Assembly (NCBI RefSeq): GCF_016615955.1
Contig: NZ_CP067113.1
Span: forward strand, 372,001-436,000
Length of the DNA stretch: 64,000 nt
Source of the DNA: Luteimonas sp. MC1750
GTDB taxonomy: Bacteria; Pseudomonadota; Gammaproteobacteria; Xanthomonadales; Xanthomonadaceae
Reading direction: 5' to 3'
The notes beneath the pieces are model-generated. The model worked only from the letters and a program-made list of their open reading frames with translations, was not told the origin of the DNA and ran no database searches. The position numbers and the translations under genes were made by a program. Below are positions 1-8,028 of the stretch, piece after piece (the first letter of the stretch is position 1; each line of letters begins with the position of its first letter).

Positions 1-464
1 TGCGCGGCTTCGCGCTGGAGGAGCTGCAGGCGCGCTTCGGCAGCTTCGGCGCCGGGCTGTACCGGCGCGCGCGCGGCATCGACGAGCGCCCGGTCGAGCC
101 CGACCAGCCGGTGCAGTCGATCTCCAGCGAGGACACCTTCGAGCAGGACCTGCCGCTGTATGCGTTCGAGGACGCGCTGCGCCGGCTCGCGGGCAAGGCC
201 TGGGACGCCACGCGGCGCACCCCGCGGGTGGGACGCACGGTGGTCCTGAAGCTCAAGACCTCCGACTTCCGCATCCTGACCCGCAGCCACACGCCGGACC
301 TGCCGCCGGCCTCGCTGGAAGAGTTCACCGCGATCGCGCTGGCCCTGCAGGAGCGCGTGCAGCTGCCGGCGCAGACGCGCTACCGGTTGGCGGGCGTCGG
401 GCTTGCCGGCTTCCGCGATCCGGAAGAGGCGCCGGTCCAGCCGCCGCTGTTCGACTCCGCCTGA
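1..464 (+). CDS. dinB: DNA polymerase IV, C-terminal part (5' truncated by window edge)
   Basis: C-terminal part of a Y-family translesion polymerase; codons run in frame from base 3, and the start lies outside the window. The visible stretch carries the end of the thumb region (GIDERPVEPDQPVQSISSED) and the little-finger domain (GRTVVLKLKTSDFRILTRS, then YRLAGVGLAGF), which grips DNA in DinB proteins. The extreme C-terminus reads QPPLFDSA, a QxxLF-type sliding-clamp binding motif, as expected for Pol IV. The palm with the catalytic acids is not in view. The last 85 bases overlap, antisense, the 3' end of the LAB-N gene. Confidence 0.9.
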   Translation, partial: RGFALEELQARFGSFGAGLYRRARGIDERPVEPDQPVQSISSEDTFEQDLPLYAFEDALRRLAGKAWDATRRTPRVGRTVVLKLKTSDFRILTRSHTPDLPPASLEEFTAIALALQERVQLPAQTRYRLAGVGLAGFRDPEEAPVQPPLFDSA

Positions 465-775
465 GGCGCCGCCGGCCGCGCGGTGCGCAGCTCCAGCCTC
501 AGGCTGTACGCCGCGGTCAGTGCCGGCAGCAGGTTCTGCAGCACGCCTACCGCGTCCTGCTTGTCGGAGAAGAGGAAGTACGCCAGCGTCATCGCGCTGC
601 CGCACAGGCTGATGACCCAGAAGCTGCGCGGCACCACCGCGCGCCCGGCGCGCCGAGAGGCGCCGAATTGCACCAGCCAGCGCGCGCCGAACAGCAGCGC
701 GCCGAACAGGCCGATCAGCTTCCACGGCGTGACCGCGATGCCGGTCCAATCCAGGGCGGCGATGGTCTCGTTCAT
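380..775 (-). CDS. LAB-N (lipid A biosynthesis N-terminal) domain membrane protein
   Basis: Small membrane protein of 131 residues with about three hydrophobic helices (near residues 20-34, 50-70 and 78-95). It matches the N-terminal LAB-N domain found at the start of some LpxB proteins and as free-standing genes; the SFWVISLCGSAMTLAYF segment is typical. Its ATG overlaps the stop of the upstream glycosyltransferase (ATGA), so translation is probably coupled. The family is often found beside ArnC/ArnT-like genes, and in Bordetella a LAB-N protein (LgmD) takes part in adding glucosamine to lipid A; a similar helper role here is inference. The last 30 or so residues are low complexity and read antisense to the end of dinB. 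Confidence 0.8.
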   Translation of the reverse strand: MNETIAALDWTGIAVTPWKLIGLFGALLFGARWLVQFGASRRAGRAVVPRSFWVISLCGSAMTLAYFLFSDKQDAVGVLQNLLPALTAAYSLRLELRTARPAAPQAESNSGGWTGASSGSRKPASPTPANR

Positions 776-1551
776 GGCAGCACCTCAACATCGCGCGCGA
801 TGCGCTCTTCGGCGACGGCGCAGGTCCGGCGCCGCAGCAGCCACAGCACGCCGCGCAGGTCGCTGATCCCGACCAGCGCGCGGCCGAGGTTGTCGTACTT
901 GCTCTGGCCGTGCAGGCGCGGCCGGTGGTTGACCGGCACGCTCAGCGTGCGCCAGCCCGCGCGCTGCATCAGCGCCGGAAGGAAGCGGTGCATGTGGTCG
1001 AACGCGGGCAGGTCGAGGAAGGCCTCGCGCTCGAACAGCTTGATGCCGCAGCCGGTGTCGGGGGTGGCGTCGCCGAGCAGCCGTGCGCGGATGCCGTTGG
1101 CGATGCGCGAGGCCCAGCGCTTGCTGGCGGAATCCTCGCGCTTCACGCGCCAGCCCGCGAACAGCCGCACGTCGGCGCCGGCGCCTTCGCGTGCAAGGAG
1201 CAGCCGCGGCAGGTCGGCGGGATCGTTCTGGCCGTCGCCATCGAGGGTGGCGATCCAGTCGGCGCGCGCGGCCTTGACGCCGTTGCGCAGCGCCGCGCTC
1301 TGGCCGCTGCGGGACCGGTGACGGAGGACGCGCAGCTGCGGACTGGCGGCGGCGCAGGCCGCCAGCACGGAGGCGGTGTCGTCGTCGGAGGCATCGTCGA
1401 CGCAGATGACCTCGTAGCTGGCGACGTCGCGCAGGGCGGCATCGATCTCGTCGAGCAGGCCGGGCAGGCTGCCGGCTTCGTTGCAGGCTGGCACGACCAC
1501 GCTGAGGGCCGGCGCCAGCGGGCGTCGCGGGTGGGGAAGGTTCATGGTCAT
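772..1551 (-). CDS. Family 2 glycosyltransferase, ArnC/dolichyl-phosphate mannose synthase-like
   Basis: GT-A fold glycosyltransferase of 259 residues. The nucleotide-sugar site reads LSVVVPACNEAGSLPGLLDE, followed by VICVDDASDDDT and IATLDGDGQNDP (metal-binding acids). The C-terminal motif VNHRPRLHGQSKYDN is typical of polyprenyl-phosphate glycosyltransferases. No long membrane segments are seen, so it probably loads a sugar onto undecaprenyl phosphate at the inner face of the membrane. The ATG at 1551 overlaps the eptA-like stop (ATGA), and its own stop overlaps the LAB-N start, so the genes form one operon. By position it would supply the sugar donor for the ArnT-like enzyme; the sugar cannot be told from the sequence. 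An in-frame ATG three codons upstream is possible. Confidence 0.85.
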   Translation of the reverse strand: MTMNLPHPRRPLAPALSVVVPACNEAGSLPGLLDEIDAALRDVASYEVICVDDASDDDTASVLAACAAASPQLRVLRHRSRSGQSAALRNGVKAARADWIATLDGDGQNDPADLPRLLLAREGAGADVRLFAGWRVKREDSASKRWASRIANGIRARLLGDATPDTGCGIKLFEREAFLDLPAFDHMHRFLPALMQRAGWRTLSVPVNHRPRLHGQSKYDNLGRALVGISDLRGVLWLLRRRTCAVAEERIARDVEVLP

Positions 1552-3209
1552 GGGCTGCATCCCGGGAAGACATCGTGGTCGCGGTCGTAGATCGCGGTGC
1601 GTACGTCGAACAGGCCGAGCACCGGGTGGAAGAGGTCGTCGTGGCTCGCGGGCGTGGCGGCGGTCCCGCGCAGGCAGGCCAGGCTGGTCTGCCGCGCCGC
1701 GGCCATGCCCGGCGACAGCCAGGCCAGCATCGGTACCTTCTTCTGCGTGTCCGGGGCGATCGCCCAGGGCAGGCCGTGCAGGTACAGGCCGTTCTCGCCC
1801 AGGGATTCGCCGTGGTCGGACAGGTAGAGCAGGGCGGTGTCGCGCTCGTCGCGGCGGGCCAGCAGGGTGATCACGTCGGCCAGCAGGTCGTCGGTGGCCA
1901 GCACCGCGTTGTCGTAGCTGTTCACCACCTGCTCGCGGCTGCAGTGGCCGAGGTCGTCGGTGTCGCAGGTGGGCGCGTAGCGGAGCAGGCGCGCCGGCGT
2001 GCGCCGGTGGTAGGCGGGGCCGTGGTTGCCGAGCTGGTGCAGCACGATCACCTGGTCGCCCGGCCAGCGGTCGATGGCCGCGTCCAGGCCGTCGAGCAGC
2101 ACCGCGTCGTGGCATTCATCGGCGCCGCAGCCGCCGGGCGCGCGCGTGCGGGTCGATTCGAAGGCGAGGCCGGTGCAGACGCCCTTGCAGCCGGACTGGT
2201 TGTCGCGCCACAGGGTGTGCACGCCGGCGTGCTCGAGCACGTGCAGCAGCGATTCCGAGTTGGCCAGGCGCGCCTTGTCGTAGCCGGCGCGGCCATCGGG
2301 CGAGAACATGCAGGGCAGGGAGACCTCGGTGCTGGTGCCGCAGGCGGTGACATCGGGGAAGTTGACGGCGGCCGAATCGGCGAGCCGCGGCGTGGTCTGG
2401 CGCGCGTAGCCGTTGAGGCCCCAGTTCTGCGCGCGCAGCGTTTCGCCCACCACCAGCACCAGCAGGCGCGGCCGCGCGCCATCGGGCCGGGCGGCCAGCA
2501 CGGCATCACGACCCAGCGGCCTGCGCGGCGGCGGCGTCCGCGCCTGGTCGCGCAGCAGGGTGGCGCTGGCCACGACGACGTTGCCGGGCACGATCAGGTG
2601 GCGCAGCTCGCGATGGTTGCGCATCAGCGCCGACAGGTCCTGGAAGCCCGCCAGCGCGCTGCCGGCGGCGACCAGTGCCAGCGCGAGCATCCAGCCCAGG
2701 CGCGCGAGCGCCGCGCGCGCCGGCCGCCGCCGGATGAGCCGGATGCGCGACAGCACCAGCAGCGGCAGGCCGGCGAGCACGGCAAGCGTCGGCACCGTGC
2801 TCCAGGCCAGCAGCTCGCCGGCTTCGCGGACGTCGGTGTGCAGGACGTTGCGCACCATGTCGGTGTCGAAATAGACCCCGTAGGCGCTGGAGAAATGGGC
2901 GCACACCGCGGCCAGCACGAGCAGCGCCGCCAGCACCGGCCTGGCCAGGCGGCCGTGCAGCAGCAGGCACAGCAGGAAGGCCTGCAGCGCGACCACCAGC
3001 ACGAACAGGCTGGTCGTGGCCATCAGGCCGGCGAGGCCCGGGAGCGCTCCGGTCGCGGCCACGGCGCGCCAGAACGGCAGGTTGCAGGCGATCGCGAAAT
3101 ACAGGCTCGCCCAGAGCGCGAGGGCGTCGACCGTCATCGCCGGCCGCCATGCGGTGAGCCGGCCAGCCAGGGTGGACGGCTGGCGCAGCGGCAGGGCGAT
3201 TACGCCCAT
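1548..3209 (-). CDS. eptA: Phosphoethanolamine--lipid A transferase, EptA-like
   Basis: Inner-membrane alkaline-phosphatase-fold enzyme of 553 residues that moves phosphoethanolamine from phosphatidylethanolamine to lipid A, lowering its negative charge. About five membrane helices fill the first 200 residues. The periplasmic domain shows the metal ligand in VLVVGETLRAQNW, the nucleophile threonine in ACGTSTEVSLPCMFS, and the zinc ligands in LYLSDHGESLGENG followed by YLHG. Several cysteines in CKGVC and GGCGADECH fit the family's disulfides. The start is the ATG giving MGVIALPL; longer in-frame readings lack family similarity. It lies 133 bp after the ArnT-like gene and overlaps the following GT2. 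The neighbouring two-component genes suggest PmrAB-like control. It could act on another phosphate-bearing acceptor. Confidence 0.88.
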   Translation of the reverse strand: MGVIALPLRQPSTLAGRLTAWRPAMTVDALALWASLYFAIACNLPFWRAVAATGALPGLAGLMATTSLFVLVVALQAFLLCLLLHGRLARPVLAALLVLAAVCAHFSSAYGVYFDTDMVRNVLHTDVREAGELLAWSTVPTLAVLAGLPLLVLSRIRLIRRRPARAALARLGWMLALALVAAGSALAGFQDLSALMRNHRELRHLIVPGNVVVASATLLRDQARTPPPRRPLGRDAVLAARPDGARPRLLVLVVGETLRAQNWGLNGYARQTTPRLADSAAVNFPDVTACGTSTEVSLPCMFSPDGRAGYDKARLANSESLLHVLEHAGVHTLWRDNQSGCKGVCTGLAFESTRTRAPGGCGADECHDAVLLDGLDAAIDRWPGDQVIVLHQLGNHGPAYHRRTPARLLRYAPTCDTDDLGHCSREQVVNSYDNAVLATDDLLADVITLLARRDERDTALLYLSDHGESLGENGLYLHGLPWAIAPDTQKKVPMLAWLSPGMAAARQTSLACLRGTAATPASHDDLFHPVLGLFDVRTAIYDRDHDVFPGCSP

Positions 3210-3342
3210 GGCGCGCGCTCCGCGGGCTCGCCGGTACACGGCAGGGTGGGGGGTGCGGGGTGCATTGCAGTCTTCGCGGGGAGGCAGCGGGATGATCCCG
3301 GCGCCGGTGTCGGAGAGCCGTTGGAGCGAAGTTCGTGCTTCG

Positions 3343-5058
3343 TTAACCGTCGTCGCGCGCGAACGCAGGCACGCTGCAGCGCGGCTGGATCGCCGTGCCG
3401 GGCACCAGCCACCAGTCCTCGCGGCTGGCATGGCCGAGCATCCGCGCCTGGCCGCGGTCGACGCAGGGGCCGAGCGCGCGTTCCGGCAGCCACAGCCAGC
3501 GCCGGTCCGGCGCCTGGGCCACCCACGCGGCGGCGTCGCGCCACTGCAGGTGCCAGGGCCGGCGGAAGCCGAACTCGTGCATCGGCCGCCCGGCCTGCAG
3601 CATGTGCTGCTCGCGCCAGGCGATCGCCCCGAGTTCGCCCTGCGCGCCAATCTCCGCGGAGACCTCGCGCATCAGCGCGCGGCCGGAACTCGAGTCGTCC
3701 AGCGCCGGCGCCAGCGCCAGTCCGTAGCTCGTCCACAGCAGGGCGACGAACACCACGAGCGCGAACGCGACGCGCCGGCCGCGCAGTGCGGCGGCCAGTC
3801 CCCAGGCCGCGGTGCCCAGCGCGCCCAGCGCCCACAGCAGCGTGCGCATGTCCGCCGCTGCGATTCCGCGGCGCTCGCCCAGGTGGGTGGCCCAGGCCGC
3901 TGCGGACAGGCCGCTCGCCGCCGCGCCCAGCAGCACCGCCCCGCACAGCAGCAGCCAGCCGGTCATCAGCCACTGCACGCCGGCGCGGCGGAACAGCGCC
4001 GGAAGCAGCGGCGCCGCGGCCAGGCACACGGCGGGCAGCGCGGGGAAGACATAGACCTCGCGCTTGCCCGGGCTGAGCGAGAAGAACAGCAGCACCAGCG
4101 CCACCCAGCCGAGCAGCAGCATGTGGCGCGGATCGCCGCGGCGCAGCCGTCGCCACCACGCCGGCAGCAGCCACGGCAGCAGCAGGGCGCCGGGCAGCCA
4201 CAGGGTCATGATGGTCTGCGCGTAGTACCAGGCCGGCTGCACGTGGTGCCAGGCGTTGACGTAGCGCGTGCCGGTCTGCCGGAACAGCAGCTCCCGGGCA
4301 TAGGCCTGCAGGGCGGGATCGGACTGGCGCAGGAGTGCGATGCCCAGCGGTGCCAGCCACACTGCGCTGCCGGCGATGAAGGCGGCGAGCGCCAGCGCGG
4401 CCTCGGCCGCGGCGTGGCCGCCCGAAGGCCCGGGCCGCTGGCGGCGCGCCCACAGCCAGGGCAGCAGCACCAGCACCGGCAGGAAGCCGACCCCCTTGGT
4501 GACCGTGCCCAGCCCGGCGGCGAACATGCCGAGCGCCAGCCAGCGGCGCTCGCGTGATTCGAGCAGGTAGCGCAGCAGCGCCCACAGCGAGAGCGTGGTC
4601 AGCGCCACCAGCACCATGTCGATCTGCGCGCGCTTGGCCTGCAGGCCGAACTGGAGGCAGGCGAACAGCGCGCCCGCGGCCCAGGGCGCGTGGCGCGTGC
4701 CCCACAGCCGCCAGGCCGCGTCCTGCACCAGCCACAGCGTCGCCAGCGCCGCCAGCAGCGAGGGCAGCAGGAAGGCGACCCGCCAGTCGCGCAGCAGGGT
4801 CCAGCTGGCGGCCTGCATCCACATGAACACCGGCGGCTTCTCGGCGTAGAACTCGCGCCCGCGGCGTGGAACGAGCCAGTCGCCACCCTCCACCATCGTC
4901 TTGGCGGCCAGCACGAAGCGCGGTTCATCCGGCGGCGAGGGCTCGCGCAGGCCGATGCCCGCGGCCAGCGCCAGCAGGACCAGCAGCGCCGGCAGCAGCA
5001 GCCGGCGGAACCGGGAGGAAGGCGGGGAAGGGGACGGGACGGCGGGCGCGATCGGCAT
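3343..5058 (-). CDS. ArnT/FlmK-like glycosyltransferase family 39 (PMT) membrane enzyme
   Basis: Polytopic GT-C glycosyltransferase of 571 residues. The first helix is followed by the signature loop PPDEPRFVLAAKTMVEGGDW and then GREFYAEKPPVFMW, the pattern of ArnT-type enzymes that move a sugar from an undecaprenyl-phosphate carrier to lipid A in the periplasm. Some ten or more hydrophobic helices follow, with a soluble C-terminal tail. The chosen ATG gives MPIAPAVPSP; the reading frame stays open further upstream but there it runs into the divergent promoter region. It is the first gene of the leftward operon and lies back to back with the response regulator gene. No ArnA or ArnB is present, so the sugar need not be aminoarabinose; hexosamine, as in Bordetella Lgm or Francisella FlmK, is possible. 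Confidence 0.82.
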   Translation of the reverse strand: MPIAPAVPSPSPPSSRFRRLLLPALLVLLALAAGIGLREPSPPDEPRFVLAAKTMVEGGDWLVPRRGREFYAEKPPVFMWMQAASWTLLRDWRVAFLLPSLLAALATLWLVQDAAWRLWGTRHAPWAAGALFACLQFGLQAKRAQIDMVLVALTTLSLWALLRYLLESRERRWLALGMFAAGLGTVTKGVGFLPVLVLLPWLWARRQRPGPSGGHAAAEAALALAAFIAGSAVWLAPLGIALLRQSDPALQAYARELLFRQTGTRYVNAWHHVQPAWYYAQTIMTLWLPGALLLPWLLPAWWRRLRRGDPRHMLLLGWVALVLLFFSLSPGKREVYVFPALPAVCLAAAPLLPALFRRAGVQWLMTGWLLLCGAVLLGAAASGLSAAAWATHLGERRGIAAADMRTLLWALGALGTAAWGLAAALRGRRVAFALVVFVALLWTSYGLALAPALDDSSSGRALMREVSAEIGAQGELGAIAWREQHMLQAGRPMHEFGFRRPWHLQWRDAAAWVAQAPDRRWLWLPERALGPCVDRGQARMLGHASREDWWLVPGTAIQPRCSVPAFARDDG

Positions 5059-5093
5059 GGCCACGATCGTGGCCGTCGCCGCGTGGGAGAATC

Positions 5094-5137
5094 GTCGGAG
5101 CCGCCGCGTTCCGACCGCGTTCCGACACTGCTCCGAC
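5094..5137. promoter_or_regulatory. Putative response-regulator operator: three 11-bp-spaced direct repeats
   Basis: In the 118-bp gap between the divergent ArnT-like and response regulator genes, GTTCCGAC (5108), GTTCCGAC (5119) and GCTCCGAC (5130) recur at exactly 11-bp steps. An inverted copy, GTCGGAG, sits at 5094-5100. One-turn spacing of short direct repeats is the usual shape of OmpR/PhoB-family binding sites. Position and shape suggest the adjacent regulator binds here and controls both units; no binding data exist. Confidence 0.5.
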
Positions 5138-5176
5138 GTCTCCGGGCGCAGGCTGGCGCGCTCACCGGAGCCCCGC

Positions 5177-5869
5177 ATGCGCCTGCTGGTCGTGGAAGAC
5201 AACCAGAGCCTGGTCGCCAACCTCTTCGATTATTTCGAGGCGCGCGGCCACCTGCTCGACGCCGCGCCCGACGGTCCGACCGGCTACCACCTGGCCTCCA
5301 CCCAGGCCTACGACGCGGTAGTGCTCGACTGGATGCTGCCGCGCCTGGACGGGCGCGAGGTGCTGCGGCGCCTGCGCGAGGCCGGCCACGACGTGCCGGT
5401 GCTGATGCTGACCGCGCGCGACGAGCTGCCGGACAAGATCGCCGGTTTCCGCGCCGGCGCCGACGACTACCTGACCAAGCCCTTCCAGCTGCCCGAGCTC
5501 GAGGTCCGCCTCGAGGCGCTGCTCGCGCGTGCGCAGGGCCGCCAGCGCGGCCGCGTGCTCGAGGTGGCCGACCTGCGCTACGACCTGACCACGCTCGACG
5601 TCACCCGCGCCGGCCGCACCCTGCACCTCTATCCGGCCTGCAGGAAGCTGCTGGAAGTGCTGATGCGCGCCAGCCCGGCGGCGGTCACCCGCGATCGGCT
5701 GGAGCAGGCGCTGTGGGGCGATGATCCGCCCGACGGCGACATGCTGCGCTCGCATGTCTACGAGCTCCGGCGCAGCATCGACGGCCCCTGGCCGGTGAAG
5801 CTGCTGCACACCCTGCCGCGGATCGGCTACCGCCTGGGCGAACCGCTGGGAGGCGAGGATGGCGGCTAG
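5177..5869 (+). CDS. OmpR-family two-component response regulator (PmrA/QseB-like)
   Basis: Response regulator of 230 residues. The receiver domain (residues 1-115) has the acid pair E7/D8, phosphoacceptor D51 in VVLDWMLPRLDG, T79 and K101 in DDYLTKPF. The C-terminal winged helix (about 130-225) ends with HVYELRRSIDG and LLHTLPRIGYRL, as in OmpR/PhoB proteins. The start is the ATG giving MRLLVVEDN; upstream in-frame codons would extend it into the intergenic operator. The stop overlaps the kinase start by 11 bases. Head-to-head placement with the lipid A modification operon suggests PmrA-like control of it, which is inference. The signal sensed is unknown. Confidence 0.92.
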   Translation: MRLLVVEDNQSLVANLFDYFEARGHLLDAAPDGPTGYHLASTQAYDAVVLDWMLPRLDGREVLRRLREAGHDVPVLMLTARDELPDKIAGFRAGADDYLTKPFQLPELEVRLEALLARAQGRQRGRVLEVADLRYDLTTLDVTRAGRTLHLYPACRKLLEVLMRASPAAVTRDRLEQALWGDDPPDGDMLRSHVYELRRSIDGPWPVKLLHTLPRIGYRLGEPLGGEDGG

Positions 5870-7154
5870 GGGCGGGAAGAGCCTGCGGCGGCGGATGGTG
5901 CAGGGCCTGGTGGCCTATGCGGTGCTGGTGTCCATCGCGGTCTACGCCTACGGCTGGATCATCAACGAACGCGCCGAGCAGCTGGTCTGGACCTCGCTGC
6001 TGGAAGCCGAGTTCAACCACATCGAAGGCCGGCAGGCGCTGTCGGCCGGCGAGCGCTGGGCCGACACGGAAACCATGCTGCTCTTTGGCGACGAACCCGG
6101 CAGCCCGCTTCCGGCAGCGCTCGAAGGCATGGCGCCGGGCCTCCACGACGAGGTGGTGTTCGACGGCAAAGAGTGGGCCGTGCTGATCCGCGAGATCGAC
6201 GGCCAGCCCTGGGCGCTGGCGCTGGACATCGGCGACTTCGAGCGCCACGAGGCCTATGTCGCCGCCAGCGTGCTGGGCGCGATGCTGGTGATGGTGGTGC
6301 TGCTGGGCCTGGCGATCGGCTGGGGCGTGGACCGGCTGATGCGGCCGATGCGCCTGTTCGCGCAGGCGATCGCCGGGCTGCGCCCCGACCGCAGCGGCGA
6401 GCGCATCGAACTGCCGCCCGACGCCAGCGCCGAGCTGGCGGTGATCGCCGACGCGCTCAACGACTACATCGCGCGCAACGAGCTGTACGTGCAGCGCGAG
6501 CGCGTCTTCATCGACAGCATGAGCCACGAGCTGCGTACGCCGATCGCGGTGATCGGCGGCGCGGCCGAGCTGGCCGGCGCGCAGCCCGGCGTGCCCGAGG
6601 GCGCGCGCCAGCAGATCGCGCGCATCAGCCGCACCGGCCGCGAGATCGAGCGCCTGATCGCCCTGCTGCTGGTGCTGGCCAAGGACCCCGGGCGGCTCGC
6701 CCAGGCCAGCGACCGCATCGACCTGGCGCAGCTCCTGCCGGAGATCATCGACGACCACCTGCCGATGGCGCGCGACAAGGGCCTGGTGGTGGCGCTCGAG
6801 GCGCTGCTGCCCTGCGAGATCCTCGCGCCGCTGCCGGTGGTGCAGGCCGCGATCGGCAACCTGCTGCGCAACGCCATCGAGAACAGCGACAGCGGGCGGA
6901 TCGACATCCGCGTCGAGGCCGGCGCGGTGGTCATCGAGGACCCCGGCCACGGCATGACGCCGGAGGAGATCAGTGCGATCTACGCGCGGATGGCGCGCGG
7001 CGGCGGCGGGCGCGAGCGCGGCGGGATCGGCCTGGACCTGATCTCGCGGCTGTGCGAGCACCTCGGCTGGACGCTTGCGATCTCATCGCGCCCGGGACAG
7101 GGCACGACGACCCGACTGGACCTGTCGTCGGCGCGCACCGGCGCCGGCGCGTAG
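5859..7154 (+). CDS. Sensor histidine kinase of the two-component pair
   Basis: Membrane sensor kinase of 431 residues. Membrane helices near residues 13-33 and 135-155 enclose a periplasmic domain of about 100 residues with no recognised ligand motif. A HAMP-like linker is followed by the HisKA box SMSHELRTPIAV with H223 as phosphorylation site. The ATPase domain shows GNLLRNAIENSDSG (N box), EDPGHGMTPEEI (G1) and GGIGLDLISRLCEHLGW (G2). The ATG lies inside the last codons of the response regulator gene, so the two are translated as a pair. The G1 box is shorter than usual but the key residues are present. The PmrB-like role comes from context only. Confidence 0.9.
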   Translation: MAARGGKSLRRRMVQGLVAYAVLVSIAVYAYGWIINERAEQLVWTSLLEAEFNHIEGRQALSAGERWADTETMLLFGDEPGSPLPAALEGMAPGLHDEVVFDGKEWAVLIREIDGQPWALALDIGDFERHEAYVAASVLGAMLVMVVLLGLAIGWGVDRLMRPMRLFAQAIAGLRPDRSGERIELPPDASAELAVIADALNDYIARNELYVQRERVFIDSMSHELRTPIAVIGGAAELAGAQPGVPEGARQQIARISRTGREIERLIALLLVLAKDPGRLAQASDRIDLAQLLPEIIDDHLPMARDKGLVVALEALLPCEILAPLPVVQAAIGNLLRNAIENSDSGRIDIRVEAGAVVIEDPGHGMTPEEISAIYARMARGGGGRERGGIGLDLISRLCEHLGWTLAISSRPGQGTTTRLDLSSARTGAGA

Positions 7155-7211
7155 CCCGCGCACGCCGTCGGGGCGACAATGTGCCTCCCCCCCGACTCCA
7201 GGAGCCACCGC

Positions 7212-7886
7212 GTGTCCTTCCCGTATGCACTGGTCCTGTTCGACCTCGACGGCACCCTGGTCGACAGCGCCGCCGACATCGCCGAGGCGGTGAACCGCAC
7301 GCTCGACGAGCTCGGCCATTCCCGCGAGGACGAAGCCACGGTGCGGTCGTGGATCGGCCTGGGCACGCACGTACTGCTGGACAGCGCGCTGCGCCATGCC
7401 GGCAGCCGCGCCGATGTCGACGAGGTGATGCCGCGGCTGATGGTCCACTACGAGGACTGCCTGCTGCTGCGCGCGCGGCTGTATCCGGGCACCCGCGAAG
7501 CGCTCGACGCGCTGGCCGGTGCCGGCGTGGCGATGTCGATGGCGACCAACAAGCCCGAACGCATGGCGCGCGTGCTGGCGCAGGCGATGGGCATCGACGG
7601 GTACTTCGCCCACGTCGTCGGCGGCGACACGCTGCCCGAGCGCAAGCCGCACGCGCTGCCGCTGCTGCACCTCGCGGCGCTGCACGGCGTATCGCCACGC
7701 GACACGCTGATGGTCGGTGATTCCGAAGCCGATGCCGGCGCCGCGAAGGCCGCCGGCATGGACCTCGTGCTGCTGCGCCACGGCTACCCCCGCGACTTCG
7801 ACCTCGAACGCGCCGGCGCCGTCGCCGTCCTTGACGACCTCGCCCCCCTGCCGCACCTGAGCCGCTCCCCGACAGACTCCCCGTAG
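7212..7886 (+). CDS. gph: HAD-family phosphatase, phosphoglycolate phosphatase-like
   Basis: Haloacid dehalogenase-type phosphatase of 224 residues. Motif I is LFDLDGTLVDS, motif II ATNKPERM, motif III the lysine of PERKPHALP, and motif IV MVGDSEADAGAA; an alpha-helical cap lies between motifs I and II. This is the Gph pattern, which clears 2-phosphoglycolate made during repair of oxidised DNA ends; other sugar phosphates cannot be excluded. The start is a GTG preceded at a 7-base gap by AGGAG at 7200-7204. It is not translationally coupled to the kinase 57 bp upstream. Its stop codon TAG is the first part of a dispersed palindromic repeat. Confidence 0.85.
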   Translation: MSFPYALVLFDLDGTLVDSAADIAEAVNRTLDELGHSREDEATVRSWIGLGTHVLLDSALRHAGSRADVDEVMPRLMVHYEDCLLLRARLYPGTREALDALAGAGVAMSMATNKPERMARVLAQAMGIDGYFAHVVGGDTLPERKPHALPLLHLAALHGVSPRDTLMVGDSEADAGAAKAAGMDLVLLRHGYPRDFDLERAGAVAVLDDLAPLPHLSRSPTDSP

Positions 7887-8028
7887 GAGCGGCTACAGCC
7901 GCGATCGACATCCCGCCGCGCGATCACCCCGCCCCCTGTAGGAGCGGCTACAGCCGCGATCGCTGTCGCGCCGTCGTGGCGGTGATTGCTATCGGGGTGT
8001 CGTGATCGCGGCTGTAGCCGCTCCTACA
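7883..8028. repeat. REP-like palindromic repeat cluster (three copies)
   Basis: Three copies of a 24-25 base element, at 7883-7906 and 7937-7961 (same direction) and 8004-8028 (inverted). The core is GGAGCGGCTACAGCCGCGAT, in which GCGGCT and AGCCGC pair. Copy one contains the gph stop codon and copy three lies inside the btuB reading frame. The same element recurs near 21.7 and 49.0 kb. Placement between convergent genes fits a REP/BIME that can fold in both transcripts. Confidence 0.85.
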
